Source: DATBLE01 sp963841405 (GTDB lineage: Bacteria; Actinomycetota; Thermoleophilia; Gaiellales; Gaiellaceae). Taken from it: a DNA stretch of 64,000 bases. Shown here one piece after another: positions 1 to 8,716 of the stretch (the stretch's first letter is position 1; every line of letters starts with the position of its first letter). A program made the translations under genes and the position numbers. The notes under the pieces are model-generated. The model was not told where the DNA came from, ran no database searches, and saw only the letters and a program-made list of their open reading frames with translations. The stretch covers positions 372,001-436,000 of the forward strand of contig CAWJCM010000007.1 in assembly GCA_963841405.1 (NCBI GenBank), in the 5' to 3' direction.

Positions 1-182
1 CCCTCGCTGGGCTCGACCGCGCCTGCGAGTATCGCGAGCAGCGTCGATTTTCCGGCGCCGTTCGGCCCGACCAGCGCGAGCGCCTCGCCCCGGTGAACCT
101 CGAGGTCGGTCGGCTCGAGCGCGATGTGGTCGCCGAAGCGACGGGAGACGCCGCGCGCGGCGAGGAGCGGCCGGTCGATCAC
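1..182 (-). CDS. ABC transporter ATP-binding protein, N-terminal fragment
   Basis: The first 60 residues of an ABC ATPase; the rest lies beyond the left edge of the window. The translation runs from a GTG start through a typical first beta-hairpin (ARGVSRRFGDHIALEP) to a complete Walker A motif, GPNGAGKST, at about residues 43-51. The GTG start overlaps the TGA stop of the AI-2E-type transporter gene (GTGA), so the two are probably co-transcribed. The substrate cannot be told from this fragment. An N-terminal Walker A this early fits a one-domain exporter or importer ATPase; a relation to the Liv-type transporter at 14-18 kb is not supported by anything visible. Confidence 0.85.
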   Translation of the reverse strand, partial: MIDRPLLAARGVSRRFGDHIALEPTDLEVHRGEALALVGPNGAGKSTLLAILAGAVEPSE

Positions 183-1429
183 CCGCGGCGCTGCGAGCGA
201 CGCGTAGGCGTGATCTCGGGATCGGGCACCGGCGCCACCGGCGGCTGCTCGACTTCGACCTCGACCGGCACCGAACCGCGTTCCTGCCAGGGCTCGAGCT
301 CGACGCGCTCCGAGAAGAACTCGTACACCGCCCGCGCGGCGGCGAGGAGCGGCAGCGCGACCAGGATCCCGGCCAGACCGTAGATCTCGCCGCCGGCCAG
401 CAGGCCGAAGATGACCAGCAGCGGGTGCAGCCGCAGCGCGCTGCCCATCACCTTCGGGACGACGACGTGCCCCTCGATCTGGTGGATGACGAGGAAGAGG
501 GCCGCCACCCAGAGCAGCGAGATCGGGTGGACGACGACCGCGTAGATCCCGGCCGGGATCGCGCCCAGCCACGGGCCGAGGTAGGGGATCAGCTCCATCA
601 CGGCAACCCACGCCCCGAAGAGCAGCGCGTACTTGTCGGCGCCGGGGACGAGCCCGAGCACGCCGAGCAACCACATCCCCGCTCCCGCGCTGGCGCCGAT
701 GATCAGCGACACGAGCAGCTGGCCCTTCACGTAACCGGCGACCGCGTGCTCCATCCGCACGAGCAGCGGCTCCGACCCCGGGTGCGGCGGGAAGCGCCGG
801 TCGAGCGCGCGGCTGAGCTTGGAGAAGTCGAGCAGCATGTAGATCGACGCGACGATCACCACGATCGAGGCGAAGAGCAGCTTCCCGATCGAGATCGCGG
901 CGCCCTCGACGAAGTCCACGACCCGGCTCGTGTACTTGCCGACGTCCTTGTCGCGGATCTGCCGCACCCAGCGGTGGCCGCGCTGCTGCACGTTGATGGA
1001 GCTGAGCCCGTGGTCGTCCAGCCACCGCTGCAGCCGGTCGACGTCCCGGTCGGCGTCGGTCTTGCCGGTCTGTCCATTGGGCTCCGTAAAGTAGGTGTCG
1101 AACCGGTTTGCGGCCGTCTTCGTCTGATCGACGACGACGGCGGCGAGAGCCCAGATGCTCACGATCAACGCCGCCGCGCAGCCCAGGTACACGAATGCGA
1201 CGGCGAAGCCGCGTCGGATCCGGAACCTCCCGATCCTCAATTCCCCGATCGCCCTGACGACCGGGTCGAGCAGCAGCGCGATCAGCGAGGCGACGAGGAA
1301 GAGGAAGACGACGTGAAAGACGCGCCCTGCGACCACCCACGCCAGGATCAGCAGGAGCGGAAGCCCGACCAGCTGCATCCAGCGCGGAATCTGGATCTTC
1401 GGCGCCGCGCCGGGAGCCATCCGGGCCAT
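179..1429 (-). CDS. AI-2E family transporter (PerM-like membrane protein)
   Basis: A 416-residue integral membrane protein of the AI-2E/PerM exporter family. Hydrophobic segments flank a central soluble stretch (about residues 90-190), followed by the family's C-terminal block with KGQLLVSLIIGASAGAGMWLLG, a PYLGP-type loop (ELIPYLGPWLGAIPAG) and IEGHVVVPKVMG. Length is usual. The open frame extends far upstream, but those residues are low-complexity Arg/Gly; the ATG giving MARMAPGAAPKIQIPRWMQL is the most plausible start, with a second Met three codons in. The C-terminus is an acidic/proline tail (EVEVEQPPVAPVPDPE). Family members export diverse small molecules; the real substrate is not predictable. 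Confidence 0.85.
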   Translation of the reverse strand: MARMAPGAAPKIQIPRWMQLVGLPLLLILAWVVAGRVFHVVFLFLVASLIALLLDPVVRAIGELRIGRFRIRRGFAVAFVYLGCAAALIVSIWALAAVVVDQTKTAANRFDTYFTEPNGQTGKTDADRDVDRLQRWLDDHGLSSINVQQRGHRWVRQIRDKDVGKYTSRVVDFVEGAAISIGKLLFASIVVIVASIYMLLDFSKLSRALDRRFPPHPGSEPLLVRMEHAVAGYVKGQLLVSLIIGASAGAGMWLLGVLGLVPGADKYALLFGAWVAVMELIPYLGPWLGAIPAGIYAVVVHPISLLWVAALFLVIHQIEGHVVVPKVMGSALRLHPLLVIFGLLAGGEIYGLAGILVALPLLAAARAVYEFFSERVELEPWQERGSVPVEVEVEQPPVAPVPDPEITPTRRSQRRG

Positions 1430-1615
1430 GGTACCGCGGAGGTCGTACGACTTCAGCCTGACCTGGGGGCGCCGAAGGCGACCCGGTCTTCCGGCCGGCC
1501 GTCCCCGTCGCCGGGGACGCTGCCAGCCCCTTGGGACTGGGCACTCGAGACCGACGGCTCGCTCGCCCGTGAGCCTTCGCCGGAGAATTGGTTCGTTTCC
1601 GTGCGACCGGTCCCG

Positions 1616-1644
1616 TTGAAAGGACTCCCCGACTCGGCTACGGT
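1616..1644 (+). promoter_or_regulatory. sigma-70-type promoter of the M23-like gene
   Basis: TTGAAA at 1616-1621 and TACGGT at 1639-1644 are separated by exactly 17 bases. The -10 box ends 7 bases before the ATG at 1652, so transcription would begin at or next to the start codon, giving a leaderless message. The rest of 1430-1615 holds only small GC-rich inverted repeats (for example CGTCCCC/GGGGACG near 1500-1520) and no gene. Confidence 0.6.
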
Positions 1645-1651
1645 GGCGCGG

Positions 1652-2426
1652 ATGCCGGCTCCCTCCTCCTATCGGGAGCACGATCGTCGTGCCGCCAGGG
1701 CCCGTCAGGCACGCCGCCGTGCCGTCCTCCTCGCGCTCGTCGTCGGGCTCTTCGTGATCCTCGCCGTCGCCGCCTTCCGGCCGGGCGGCGGCTCGAAGGT
1801 CGGCGCCGCCGCCCCGGCGAGCGCTACGCGGCTGCTGCCCCCACCGCCGCCTTCGGGTGTGGCGATCGCGAGCTACGGCCACCTGCGCGTTGCGTCGCCG
1901 GTCAACGAGAGCGTCGTCACCGCGATCGGGTACCACGGCGCCGGGGAACGGAACGCTGCCGTTCGAGCCGGTCGGACGCCAGGCGAACGTCGGCATCGCC
2001 ACCCGCGTCTTCCACCGGATCTTCGGCGGCGGCGGCTCGGGCGGCGTCGTCTACTACCGGCTCGGCGGGGGGCAGGGGCCGTCGACCGGCGCGCTGGACG
2101 TCGGCGCGGCGTCGGGCACCGACGTCTACTCGCCGACCGACGGCACGATCGTCGGTCTTCGCGACTATGTCCTGAACGGGGAGAAGTACGGCTCGGTGAT
2201 CGACATCCAGCCCGTGGGAGAGCCCTCCGTCGTCCTGTCCATCTCGCACGTGCAGGCCGACCCGGCTCTGACCGTCGGTTCGACCATCACCGCGAGCACG
2301 TCTCGGATCGGCCAGGTGGTCGACCTCTCCGGCGCCGAGCGGCTCGCGCTCGCCCGCTACACCCGCGACCCGGGTAACTACGTCGAGCTGACGTTGCATC
2401 CCGCCGGGTCCGTCCCGCTGCGCTAG
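1652..2426 (+). pseudogene. M23-peptidase-like envelope protein, broken by a +1 frameshift
   Basis: Two consecutive reading frames together make one protein of about 257 residues. The first frame, from the ATG at 1652, gives a basic N-terminus, a membrane helix (VLLALVVGLFVILAVAAF), a proline-rich spacer and ASYGHLRVASPVNESVVTAIGYHGAG. It then loses similarity at a GGGG run (1943-1946); the +1 frame continues with NGTLPFEPVGRQANVGIATR and a lysostaphin-like beta fold (GALDVGAASGTDVYSPTDGTIVG) to the stop at 2424-2426. The usual M23 zinc ligands (HxxxD, HxH) are not clearly kept: the first His position reads Ser/Thr and the second motif reads SISHV, so it may be non-catalytic. One extra G would explain the shift, so a sequencing error is as likely as true decay. 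Confidence 0.65.
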
Positions 2427-2438
2427 CAGCGCTTCCGT

Positions 2439-3218
2439 TTGCGCCTCCTGTTCCTCGCCGACGTCTTCGGCTCCGCCGGCCGCCGCGCGGTCGAGGAGCG
2501 GCTGCCGGGGCTGCGCGACGGGCTCGAGGTCGACTTCTGCGTCGTCAACGGCGAGAACGCGGCGGACGGGCGGGGTCTGACCCCCAAGCTGGCCGACAAG
2601 CTGCTCGCCGCCGGAGCCGACGTCGTCACCCTCGGCAACCACGTGTGGGCCCGCGACGAGATCGGCCCCTACCTCGCGCAGTCTGAGCGCGTCATCCGCC
2701 CGGCCAACGTCGCTTCGGGCTCGCCGGGTCGCGCGCTGGCGGTCGCGCCGGCCGCAGACGGGACGCCTGTTGCAGTCGTCAACCTGCTGGGCTGGCTGTT
2801 CCTCGACGTCCCGGTCGGACCGTTCGAGGTGCTCGACGAGCTCGTCGAGGAGGCGAGACGCGCGGCCAGGGTGGTGGTCGTCGACTTCCACGCCGAGGCG
2901 ACGAGCGAGAAGATCGCCGTCGCCCGCTGGCTCGACGGCAGGGTGACCGCCGTGATCGGAACGCACACGCACGTCCAGACCAGCGACGCGCGGGTGCAGC
3001 CCGGCGGTACCGCCACGATCACCGACGCGGGGATGACGGGACCGCACGACTCCGTGATCGGCGTCGAGGCCGAGCTGGCGATCCGGCGCATGCGCACCGG
3101 GATGCCCGTGCGCTTCCGCCCCGCCGAGGGCGGCGTCCGCCTCGAGGGCGTCGTCGTCGACTGCGACGCCGACGGTCGCGCTACGGCGATCGAGACGCTG
3201 CGCGCGCCTCACCCGTAG
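2439..3218 (+). CDS. ymdB: YmdB-family metallophosphoesterase
   Basis: A 259-residue calcineurin-like phosphoesterase of the YmdB/TIGR00282 family, whose studied members hydrolyse 2',3'-cyclic AMP. Dimetal ligands are visible in order: the Asp of FLADVFGSAGR near the N-terminus, the NGEN motif at about 37-40, GNHVW at about 66-70, an internal His in VDFHAEATSEK and the closing GTHTHVQT. Full length for the family. The start is TTG, immediately following the M23-like gene (12 bases after its stop); no strong ribosome site is visible. The gene converges with and overlaps the end of the membrane protein gene on the other strand by 38 bases. Confidence 0.88.
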   Translation: MRLLFLADVFGSAGRRAVEERLPGLRDGLEVDFCVVNGENAADGRGLTPKLADKLLAAGADVVTLGNHVWARDEIGPYLAQSERVIRPANVASGSPGRALAVAPAADGTPVAVVNLLGWLFLDVPVGPFEVLDELVEEARRAARVVVVDFHAEATSEKIAVARWLDGRVTAVIGTHTHVQTSDARVQPGGTATITDAGMTGPHDSVIGVEAELAIRRMRTGMPVRFRPAEGGVRLEGVVVDCDADGRATAIETLRAPHP

Positions 3219-4437
3219 GCACGATCAGCGTCGCGAACAGCGCGACCAGGACGAGGTCGCGGGCCAGCACGAGCCACGAGGCGACCGTGTCGAAGCGCAG
3301 CGCCAGGTCCCAGTAGCGGAACGGGAACCAGACCTGCGTGAGCACGAGCGCCGACGCCAGGAGGACGGTGGCGAGGAGTCCACGCCGGCCGCGGACGAGC
3401 GGTACGAGCGGGACCAGCCAGATCAGGAACTGCGGCGAGAGCACCTTCCCGAAGGCGACGAACGCGCAGACCGCCGTCGCCGACGCCCGGACAAGGCGCT
3501 CGCGGCTCACCGGACCGCGGGCGAACCAGATCCAGGTGGTGAGGAGCGCTGCGGCCTGCAGGATCGTCTGCACGACCGCCAATGCGTCGGGGGCCGAACC
3601 GGCAAGGTTCTGCGAACCGTGGCTCGGGCGCATCGTGATCGCGAGCCCGCCCACCGCGTGGGCGACGAGCAGGATGCCGGCGCCGAGGGCCTCGATCTGC
3701 AGTGGCCTGTTGGTCTGCGTGGTCAAGCTGTGCCAGACCCCGTGCGGCGCGATCACGGCGAAAGGCAGGAAGCAGAGGCAGACGGCGGCGGCGAAGACAC
3801 CGAGGCAGACGAGCGCTTCGCCCCGGCCGCGACGGCGCCAGATCCAGACCGCGGCGATGGGAGCGAGCACGGCCGGGAAGAGCTTCGCCGAGACCGCGAG
3901 CCCGAGCACGCCGGCGCCGATGCGGTTTCGTCCCGCGACGAACGCCGCCAGCGAGCCCGTGACCAACGCCGCCGGCCAGAGGTCGAAGCGCGAGAGCATG
4001 ACCGAGCCGAGCAGCAGCGGCGAGAGCGCCGCGAAGCCGAGCGCCGCGCCGGTCCGCACCGGCCCCGCCTCCAGGCTGAGCAGGGTCGCGAGCATGAAGG
4101 CGAGCGTGAGCGCGCCGCAGGCCAGCATCTCCGCCTCGAAGCCCGCGCGGTAGCCGTCCAGGTCGCCGTTCTGCGAGCGCAGCACCGAGGGCAGCGCGAA
4201 CACGGGCAGCGCGCCCGGCGGGTACTCGAGCTGGAAGTCGCGGTAGGGGAGGTGTCCGTTCGCGATCGCGTCGCCGTATCGCTGGTAGATCGGCGTGTCG
4301 GCGATGCGGCTGTCCCGGTAGAAGCCGAAGTGGATCCCGGACCACGCCGCGACGAAGAGGGCGATCGCGGCCGTCACCGCCACCGCGGCGCGGCGCGAGT
4401 CAGCCTGCGGCGACCAGCTCTCGCTGCTCGTGCTCAT
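3181..4437 (-). CDS. GT87-like polyprenol-phosphate mannosyltransferase-type membrane protein
   Basis: A 418-residue multi-spanning protein resembling glycosyltransferase family 87 (DUF2029), membrane enzymes that transfer mannose from polyprenyl phosphate. After a first helix there is a loop with DTPIYQRYGDAIANGHLPYRDFQLEYPPGALPVF, whose acidic pairs and YPPG fit the family's extracellular catalytic loop, followed by about nine more helices. The ATG start overlaps the upstream gene by 38 bases; a GTG at the AVAVT position is an alternative that would remove the overlap. It lies with a second protein of similar build and a GtrA protein, suggesting envelope glycan assembly. Substrate is unknown. 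Confidence 0.72.
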   Translation of the reverse strand: MSTSSESWSPQADSRRAAVAVTAAIALFVAAWSGIHFGFYRDSRIADTPIYQRYGDAIANGHLPYRDFQLEYPPGALPVFALPSVLRSQNGDLDGYRAGFEAEMLACGALTLAFMLATLLSLEAGPVRTGAALGFAALSPLLLGSVMLSRFDLWPAALVTGSLAAFVAGRNRIGAGVLGLAVSAKLFPAVLAPIAAVWIWRRRGRGEALVCLGVFAAAVCLCFLPFAVIAPHGVWHSLTTQTNRPLQIEALGAGILLVAHAVGGLAITMRPSHGSQNLAGSAPDALAVVQTILQAAALLTTWIWFARGPVSRERLVRASATAVCAFVAFGKVLSPQFLIWLVPLVPLVRGRRGLLATVLLASALVLTQVWFPFRYWDLALRFDTVASWLVLARDLVLVALFATLIVPTGEARAASRSP

Positions 4438-6226
4438 CGCGGACGGTGGCCTTCGCCGGCTGGGGTGACGGCTCCGCCGCGAGCACCGCGTAGGCGGCGA
4501 ACGCGAAGAACCAGGGGAGGTAGAGGTAGAACCAGTGCGTCAGCACCAGCTCGAAGCCGATCAGGATGGCGCCCGTCAGGGCGGCGAGCTGGAGCGGTGA
4601 CTTGCGCCGCGGCAGGAAGGCGACCGCCGCCGCCCCCGCGACCAGAAGCACCTGGAGCACCCGCTGGAGCCAGTGCAGGTCCGGCAGGCCGGCGTGATAC
4701 TGACGCCAGTCCCAGAGCGAGAAGGGCGACTGCCGGTTCACCTGCGGCGGGATCGTCCGGTCCCAGAAGACCCGGGCGGCGTGCAGCGGGTTCGGCTCGA
4801 GCAGCAGTACCCAGAACGACGCCACCGTGGCGAGAGCGAACGCACCGGCGAAGATCAGCGCCGTCCGCCGGCTCTTCCGGAACTCCGGATAGGTGGCCCA
4901 CAGCGGCGCGAGCAGCAGCGCTCCGAACTTCGTCCACGAGGCAAGCCCGACGAACGCCCCGCGCGCCCAGGCAGACGTGCACAACCAGAAGCCCCAGATC
5001 AGGAAGGCGGGCATGATCGCGTCGTTTGTGTTCGACATCGAGGCGTACTGCGTGAACGGGTACGCCGCCCAGGCGAAGGCCAGCGTGATGCCGAGCCTGT
5101 TGCCGCCGTACCGGCGGCCTGCGAGCGCGAGCCCGAGCACGGACAGGAGGTCGAACGCGATCGCGGTGAAGTGCGAGGCTGGCAGGTCGTCCCACTGTCC
5201 GCCCCACCCGAAGATCGCGTAGCCCGGGATGTACGCGATGTACGACATCGGCCCGTAGGTGTCGCCGTTCGGGTTGGCCGACTCGCAGCGCCCGTTCGCC
5301 TGGATCCGGGCCCGGATCTCACCCTCGCGGTCGGCCGGACCGCACGGCCTGAGGTCGTCCTCGACCGGGAAGTGGCCGTACGGCGACTGCCCGTGCACGA
5401 TCCGCTGGGCGCCGATCGGACCGGCGTAGCCGACGTCGATCACGTTGGAGTCGCGCACGTTCAGCCCCACCTTGAAGCCGCACAGGAAGACGGTCGCGGC
5501 GGCGAGCAGCCAGATCGGCCAGAACGGGCGTGAGACGGGCGGCGGCCGGTCCCGGATCCCGACCCAGATCATGCGTCCGAGCAGGTAGGCGAGCCCCGGG
5601 TAGACGAGCGGCACGCTCGTGAAGATCCGGCCGTGGTTGAAATACCAGAGCGAGACGGAGAAGGACACCAGTGCGAGCAGGTCGAGGTTGCGGAGGCTGA
5701 GCGGGCGGCGGAGGTCGGCCAGGCCGACCAGGAAGACGGCGCAGAACGCGAGCCAGACCCCGAGGCTGTTGATCTTCTTGCCGCCGAACGCGCCGGGGCC
5801 GCCACGCGCCATGCGCCAGGCGACCTGCGGGCCCGTCCAGGCCTCGGTGACGATGCCGGTCGTGTCGTCGACGCGGCCGGTGGCGATCTCGCCGGCATCC
5901 GGGAACCGCGAGGTTCCCTTCGGGCCTGACCACACATTCACGTTCCAGTCGGCGTACTGCTGCTCGTACGTCGCCTGAGTCGTGAGGCTCGCCTTCGGGT
6001 AACGGCCCACCCAGTCCTTGACCTTCGGAACGGCGAGGAACGCGGCTACCACCTTCGCCTCGGTCTGGTTCTTGGGCGGGACCGCCGGCGCACGCTGCGT
6101 CTGGGTGAACGGGATCTGCCGCTCGGTCGTCGTGACGGTCGTGGTGACCGTCCGCGTCGGCGCCGCCGCGGCCGTTGGGACCGACGCCAGCAGCGCGAGC
6201 ACGCCCGCCGCGACGAGGCGCTTCAC
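4400..6226 (-). CDS. large membrane protein with signal peptide, GT87/DUF2029-like
   Basis: A 608-residue protein: signal peptide (MKRLVAAGVLALLASVPTAA), a Thr-rich linker (RTVTTTVTTTER), a soluble extracytoplasmic region to about residue 150 and then roughly ten membrane helices. A long loop around residues 270-340 contains conserved-looking DVGYAGPIGAQRIVHGQSPYGHFP and the helices after it carry NTNDAIMPAF. This resembles DUF2029-type glycosyltransferases, but the N-terminal secreted region is an addition. GTG start, one base after the GtrA stop; overlaps the following gene, so co-translation is likely. The function is inferred only from fold resemblance and neighbours. Confidence 0.7.
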   Translation of the reverse strand: MKRLVAAGVLALLASVPTAAAAPTRTVTTTVTTTERQIPFTQTQRAPAVPPKNQTEAKVVAAFLAVPKVKDWVGRYPKASLTTQATYEQQYADWNVNVWSGPKGTSRFPDAGEIATGRVDDTTGIVTEAWTGPQVAWRMARGGPGAFGGKKINSLGVWLAFCAVFLVGLADLRRPLSLRNLDLLALVSFSVSLWYFNHGRIFTSVPLVYPGLAYLLGRMIWVGIRDRPPPVSRPFWPIWLLAAATVFLCGFKVGLNVRDSNVIDVGYAGPIGAQRIVHGQSPYGHFPVEDDLRPCGPADREGEIRARIQANGRCESANPNGDTYGPMSYIAYIPGYAIFGWGGQWDDLPASHFTAIAFDLLSVLGLALAGRRYGGNRLGITLAFAWAAYPFTQYASMSNTNDAIMPAFLIWGFWLCTSAWARGAFVGLASWTKFGALLLAPLWATYPEFRKSRRTALIFAGAFALATVASFWVLLLEPNPLHAARVFWDRTIPPQVNRQSPFSLWDWRQYHAGLPDLHWLQRVLQVLLVAGAAAVAFLPRRKSPLQLAALTGAILIGFELVLTHWFYLYLPWFFAFAAYAVLAAEPSPQPAKATVRDEHEQRELVAAG

Positions 6227-6227
6227 G

Positions 6228-6665
6228 CTACCGCCTGAACGACCACAGCTTGTTCGCGCTGAAGCTGAACGGCATCACGAGGACGATCGCAGCCGCCTCG
6301 GCGAGGATCGCGCCCGCGCCGAGCTCGACCAGCACCCAGAGGAAAGCGAGGTTGAGCAGGAGTGCGGCGAGCGAGACGAGGAAGAACCGGGCCCCCTGGA
6401 GGTAGAAGTGTCCGCGGCGGCTCCGGAACGTCCAGTGGCGGTTCCAGACGTAGTTGTTGGTGACCGCGACGACGAAGGAGCACGTCGCGGCCGGGAGGTA
6501 GTGGAGGCCGGCGCCCTTCAGCAGGCTGACGTACACGACCAGGTTGACGACGTAGCCGCTCAGGCCGACGGCGGAGAACTTGAGGAGCTCGATCCAGTTT
6601 TCCGAGCGCCCCAGGGCGCGGCGGGCCCGCGTGGCCGCAATCCCCGTTGCGGTCGAGCGCGCCAC
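6228..6665 (-). CDS. GtrA family membrane protein
   Basis: A 145-residue protein with the four helices and signature of GtrA: ELLKFSAVGLSGYVVNLVVY at the start, NNYVWNRHWTFR in the middle and FSFSANKLWSFRR at the C-terminus. GtrA proteins are thought to help translocate undecaprenyl-linked sugars or to modify cell-surface polysaccharides. Usual family length. It lies 27 bases downstream of pcm and one base upstream of the next membrane protein gene on the same strand, consistent with a small envelope-glycan operon. Confidence 0.88.
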   Translation of the reverse strand: MARSTATGIAATRARRALGRSENWIELLKFSAVGLSGYVVNLVVYVSLLKGAGLHYLPAATCSFVVAVTNNYVWNRHWTFRSRRGHFYLQGARFFLVSLAALLLNLAFLWVLVELGAGAILAEAAAIVLVMPFSFSANKLWSFRR

Positions 6666-6692
6666 CGTGCGAGCGTACCCGAACCGTTCGAC

Positions 6693-7343
6693 TCACTCCC
6701 CGCCGAAGCCTTCGGCGCCGACGAGCGGGACGAACCGGCACGGAACCGAGCGCAGCACCGCCGGCCCCTCGGGACTGCGGACGACGAGCCGGAGCTCCTG
6801 GCCCGCACGGCCGCCGACCGGGACGACGAGCCGGCCGCCCGGCTCGAGCTGGGCGTAGAGCGAGGCCGGCACCTCCGGCGCGGCGGCCGCCACGGCGATC
6901 GCACCGAACGGCGCGTGCCCGGGGAGGCCGACGGAGCCGTCGCCGACGTGGACTCGGACGTTCGAGCAGCCGGCGCGCTGCAAGTCCACCCGCGCGCGCT
7001 CGGCGAGGTCGGGCAGCCGCTCGATCGTGTGTACCTCCTTCCCGAGCTGGGCGAGCACCGCCGCCTGGTAGCCGGAGCCCGTGCCGACGTCGAGCACGCG
7101 CTCGCCCGGCCGCACGGCGAGCGCCTCGCAGATCCGGGCGACCATGTACGGCTGCGAGATCGTCTGGTCGCCGCCGATCGGGAGGGCGGCGTCGTCGTAG
7201 GCGCGGTCGCGGACCGGTTCGGGGACGAAGAGCTCTCGCGGAACGCGGGCCATCGCGGCCAGCACGCGCTCGTCGACGATGCCGCGCCGCCGCAGCTGCT
7301 CCTCGACCATGTGCCACCGCTCGCCGGCGCGGTCAGACTGCAC
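6693..7343 (-). CDS. pcm: protein-L-isoaspartate O-methyltransferase
   Basis: A 216-residue SAM-dependent methyltransferase that repairs isoaspartyl damage in proteins. The PCMT signature is intact: MVEEQLRRRGI, VPRELFVPE, the substrate-binding QTISQPYMVARI at about residues 60-71, then the SAM motif VLDVGTGSGYQAAVLA and the post-I acidic residue in VHTIERLPDLAERA. The start overlaps the end of the upstream phosphodiesterase gene by 11 bases; a second in-frame Met at position 12 (HMVEEQLRRR) is an alternative start that also fits the family. Cytoplasmic. Confidence 0.92.
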   Translation of the reverse strand: MQSDRAGERWHMVEEQLRRRGIVDERVLAAMARVPRELFVPEPVRDRAYDDAALPIGGDQTISQPYMVARICEALAVRPGERVLDVGTGSGYQAAVLAQLGKEVHTIERLPDLAERARVDLQRAGCSNVRVHVGDGSVGLPGHAPFGAIAVAAAAPEVPASLYAQLEPGGRLVVPVGGRAGQELRLVVRSPEGPAVLRSVPCRFVPLVGAEGFGGE

Positions 7344-8715
7344 GGGTCAGCGGGAGGATGGAAGCGGGCCACCGGACGCCGAAGTGCGCGAGCACGGCGG
7401 GCATCACGCCGGTGATACCCGCCGGGACGGCGTCGAGCCCGACGACGAGCATCGGCACCTCCGAGTCACCCGCGAGCAGGGAGCCGTGGCTGCCGCCGCC
7501 GACGTGGCTCGAGCCGCCGAGGTCGACGAACTCGTAGCCTGCGGCGGCCGAGACGAGGACGTCGCCGGCGTTCGGGTTCCGAAGAGCCGCCCACGCGCGC
7601 TCGAGCCCGTCCGGATGGTCGAGCACCGCCGCGTCGCCGCCCAGCTCCCAGCCGTCCTCCGAGTCGCGGAACCGGAGCTCCTCCCCGTCGCGCCTCGCCA
7701 CGGCGCGACCGTCCTCGAGGAACAGCGCGACCTCCACCTCGGGTCGGCCGTCCAGCCGCTCGGCCAGTGCCCGTACGGGCTCGGCGCAGAGCGGCAGCCG
7801 GTAGACCTGGCCCGCGCGGTTGGAGGCGCAGACCGCGACGTCGGGACGCTCGAGGCCGCTCCGCCGGAACAGGCGGAGGTCGGCGTAGGCGTCCTCGAGC
7901 CGGGTCGCCTGCTCGACCATGGTCTGGCCGTGGTCGGAACAGAGCACCACCGCGTACCGCTCGAGGAAGGCATCGGGCCCGCCTGCGACATCCATCAAGG
8001 AGGCGATCGCCACGTCGGCCTCGGCGAGCTTGCCGGCGGCGCCTTCCGGGCCCAGCGCATGCGATGCGTAGTCGTAGTCCGAGAGGTAGAAGACGAAGAA
8101 GTCGAAGCCGTCGCGGGCGACCAGCCAGCGTCCGACCGCGGCCGCGTACTCGTCGACCGAGCCTGCCGCCCGGCGCCGGACGGCCAGCGGCGCGCCGGTC
8201 ACGTCGGACTCGAACAGGTTGTAGAAGAAGAAGCGCCGCGGGCCGCGGACGGTGCGGGTGACGCCGGGCACGGTGGCGCGGTGCTCGGTCCGCCCCCGGT
8301 AACAGGTGAAGTTGACCGCGGCGGTGACGAGACCCGCGTCGTCGAGCGCCTCGAAGACGGTGGTCGCCTCGGGGGAGAGATGGCGTGCGCTCAGGTCGAA
8401 GATCGTGTCGACGAGCGAGCGGCGGGTTCCGGCGGCGACGATCGCCCCCAGCGACGAGCCGTACTCAACCACACGGCGCTCGTCGCGATCGAACCAGACG
8501 AGATGCGGGACGTGATGGACGTCAGGATGCGCGCCCGTGGCGATCGACGAGACGCAGACGGGCGTGAGGGACGGAAAGGTCGAGGTCGCGCGGGCATAGC
8601 GGCCGTTCGCCGCGAGGAACGCGAGCGCCGGCGTCTCGCCGGTCGCCACCGCCCGCTCGAACACCGACGGCGTGAGGCCGTCGACGACGACGAGCACGAG
8701 GCCCTTCCCGTGCAC
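7333..8715 (-). CDS. alkaline phosphatase superfamily (nucleotide pyrophosphatase/phosphodiesterase-like) protein
   Basis: A 460-residue cytoplasmic hydrolase of the type I phosphodiesterase/nucleotide pyrophosphatase group. Metal-binding and nucleophile motifs are visible: LVLVVVDGLTPSVFERA at the N-terminus, a Thr-containing FPSLTPVCVSSIATG at about residues 45-60, FFVFYLSDYDYASHALGPEG in the middle and CSDHGQTMVEQ, with the C-terminal GGSSHVGGGSHGSLLAGDSEVPM. There is no signal peptide. The GTG start is set by the upstream gene, whose stop lies one base away. Substrate unknown; related proteins act on phospho- or pyrophosphate esters. Confidence 0.82.
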   Translation of the reverse strand: MHGKGLVLVVVDGLTPSVFERAVATGETPALAFLAANGRYARATSTFPSLTPVCVSSIATGAHPDVHHVPHLVWFDRDERRVVEYGSSLGAIVAAGTRRSLVDTIFDLSARHLSPEATTVFEALDDAGLVTAAVNFTCYRGRTEHRATVPGVTRTVRGPRRFFFYNLFESDVTGAPLAVRRRAAGSVDEYAAAVGRWLVARDGFDFFVFYLSDYDYASHALGPEGAAGKLAEADVAIASLMDVAGGPDAFLERYAVVLCSDHGQTMVEQATRLEDAYADLRLFRRSGLERPDVAVCASNRAGQVYRLPLCAEPVRALAERLDGRPEVEVALFLEDGRAVARRDGEELRFRDSEDGWELGGDAAVLDHPDGLERAWAALRNPNAGDVLVSAAAGYEFVDLGGSSHVGGGSHGSLLAGDSEVPMLVVGLDAVPAGITGVMPAVLAHFGVRWPASILPLTRAV

Positions 8716-8716
8716 G

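Noticed and set aside
1943..1946. Programmed +1 frameshift in the M23-like gene
   Set aside because: There is no slippery heptamer with a rare codon or stop in position, and a plain homopolymer error explains it more simply.
425..2377. Long plus-strand ORF opposite the AI-2E transporter
   Set aside because: The part before 1652 is an antisense shadow rich in Asp/Arg/Gln with no fold-like features; only the stretch from 1652 belongs to a gene.
2572..2584. GGGGTC-T-GACCCC inside ymdB as an insertion
   Set aside because: The encoded GRGLTPKLADKL matches what the YmdB family normally has at this place, so the palindrome may be coincidence of codon choice. Kept in the list of cores but not as evidence of insertion.
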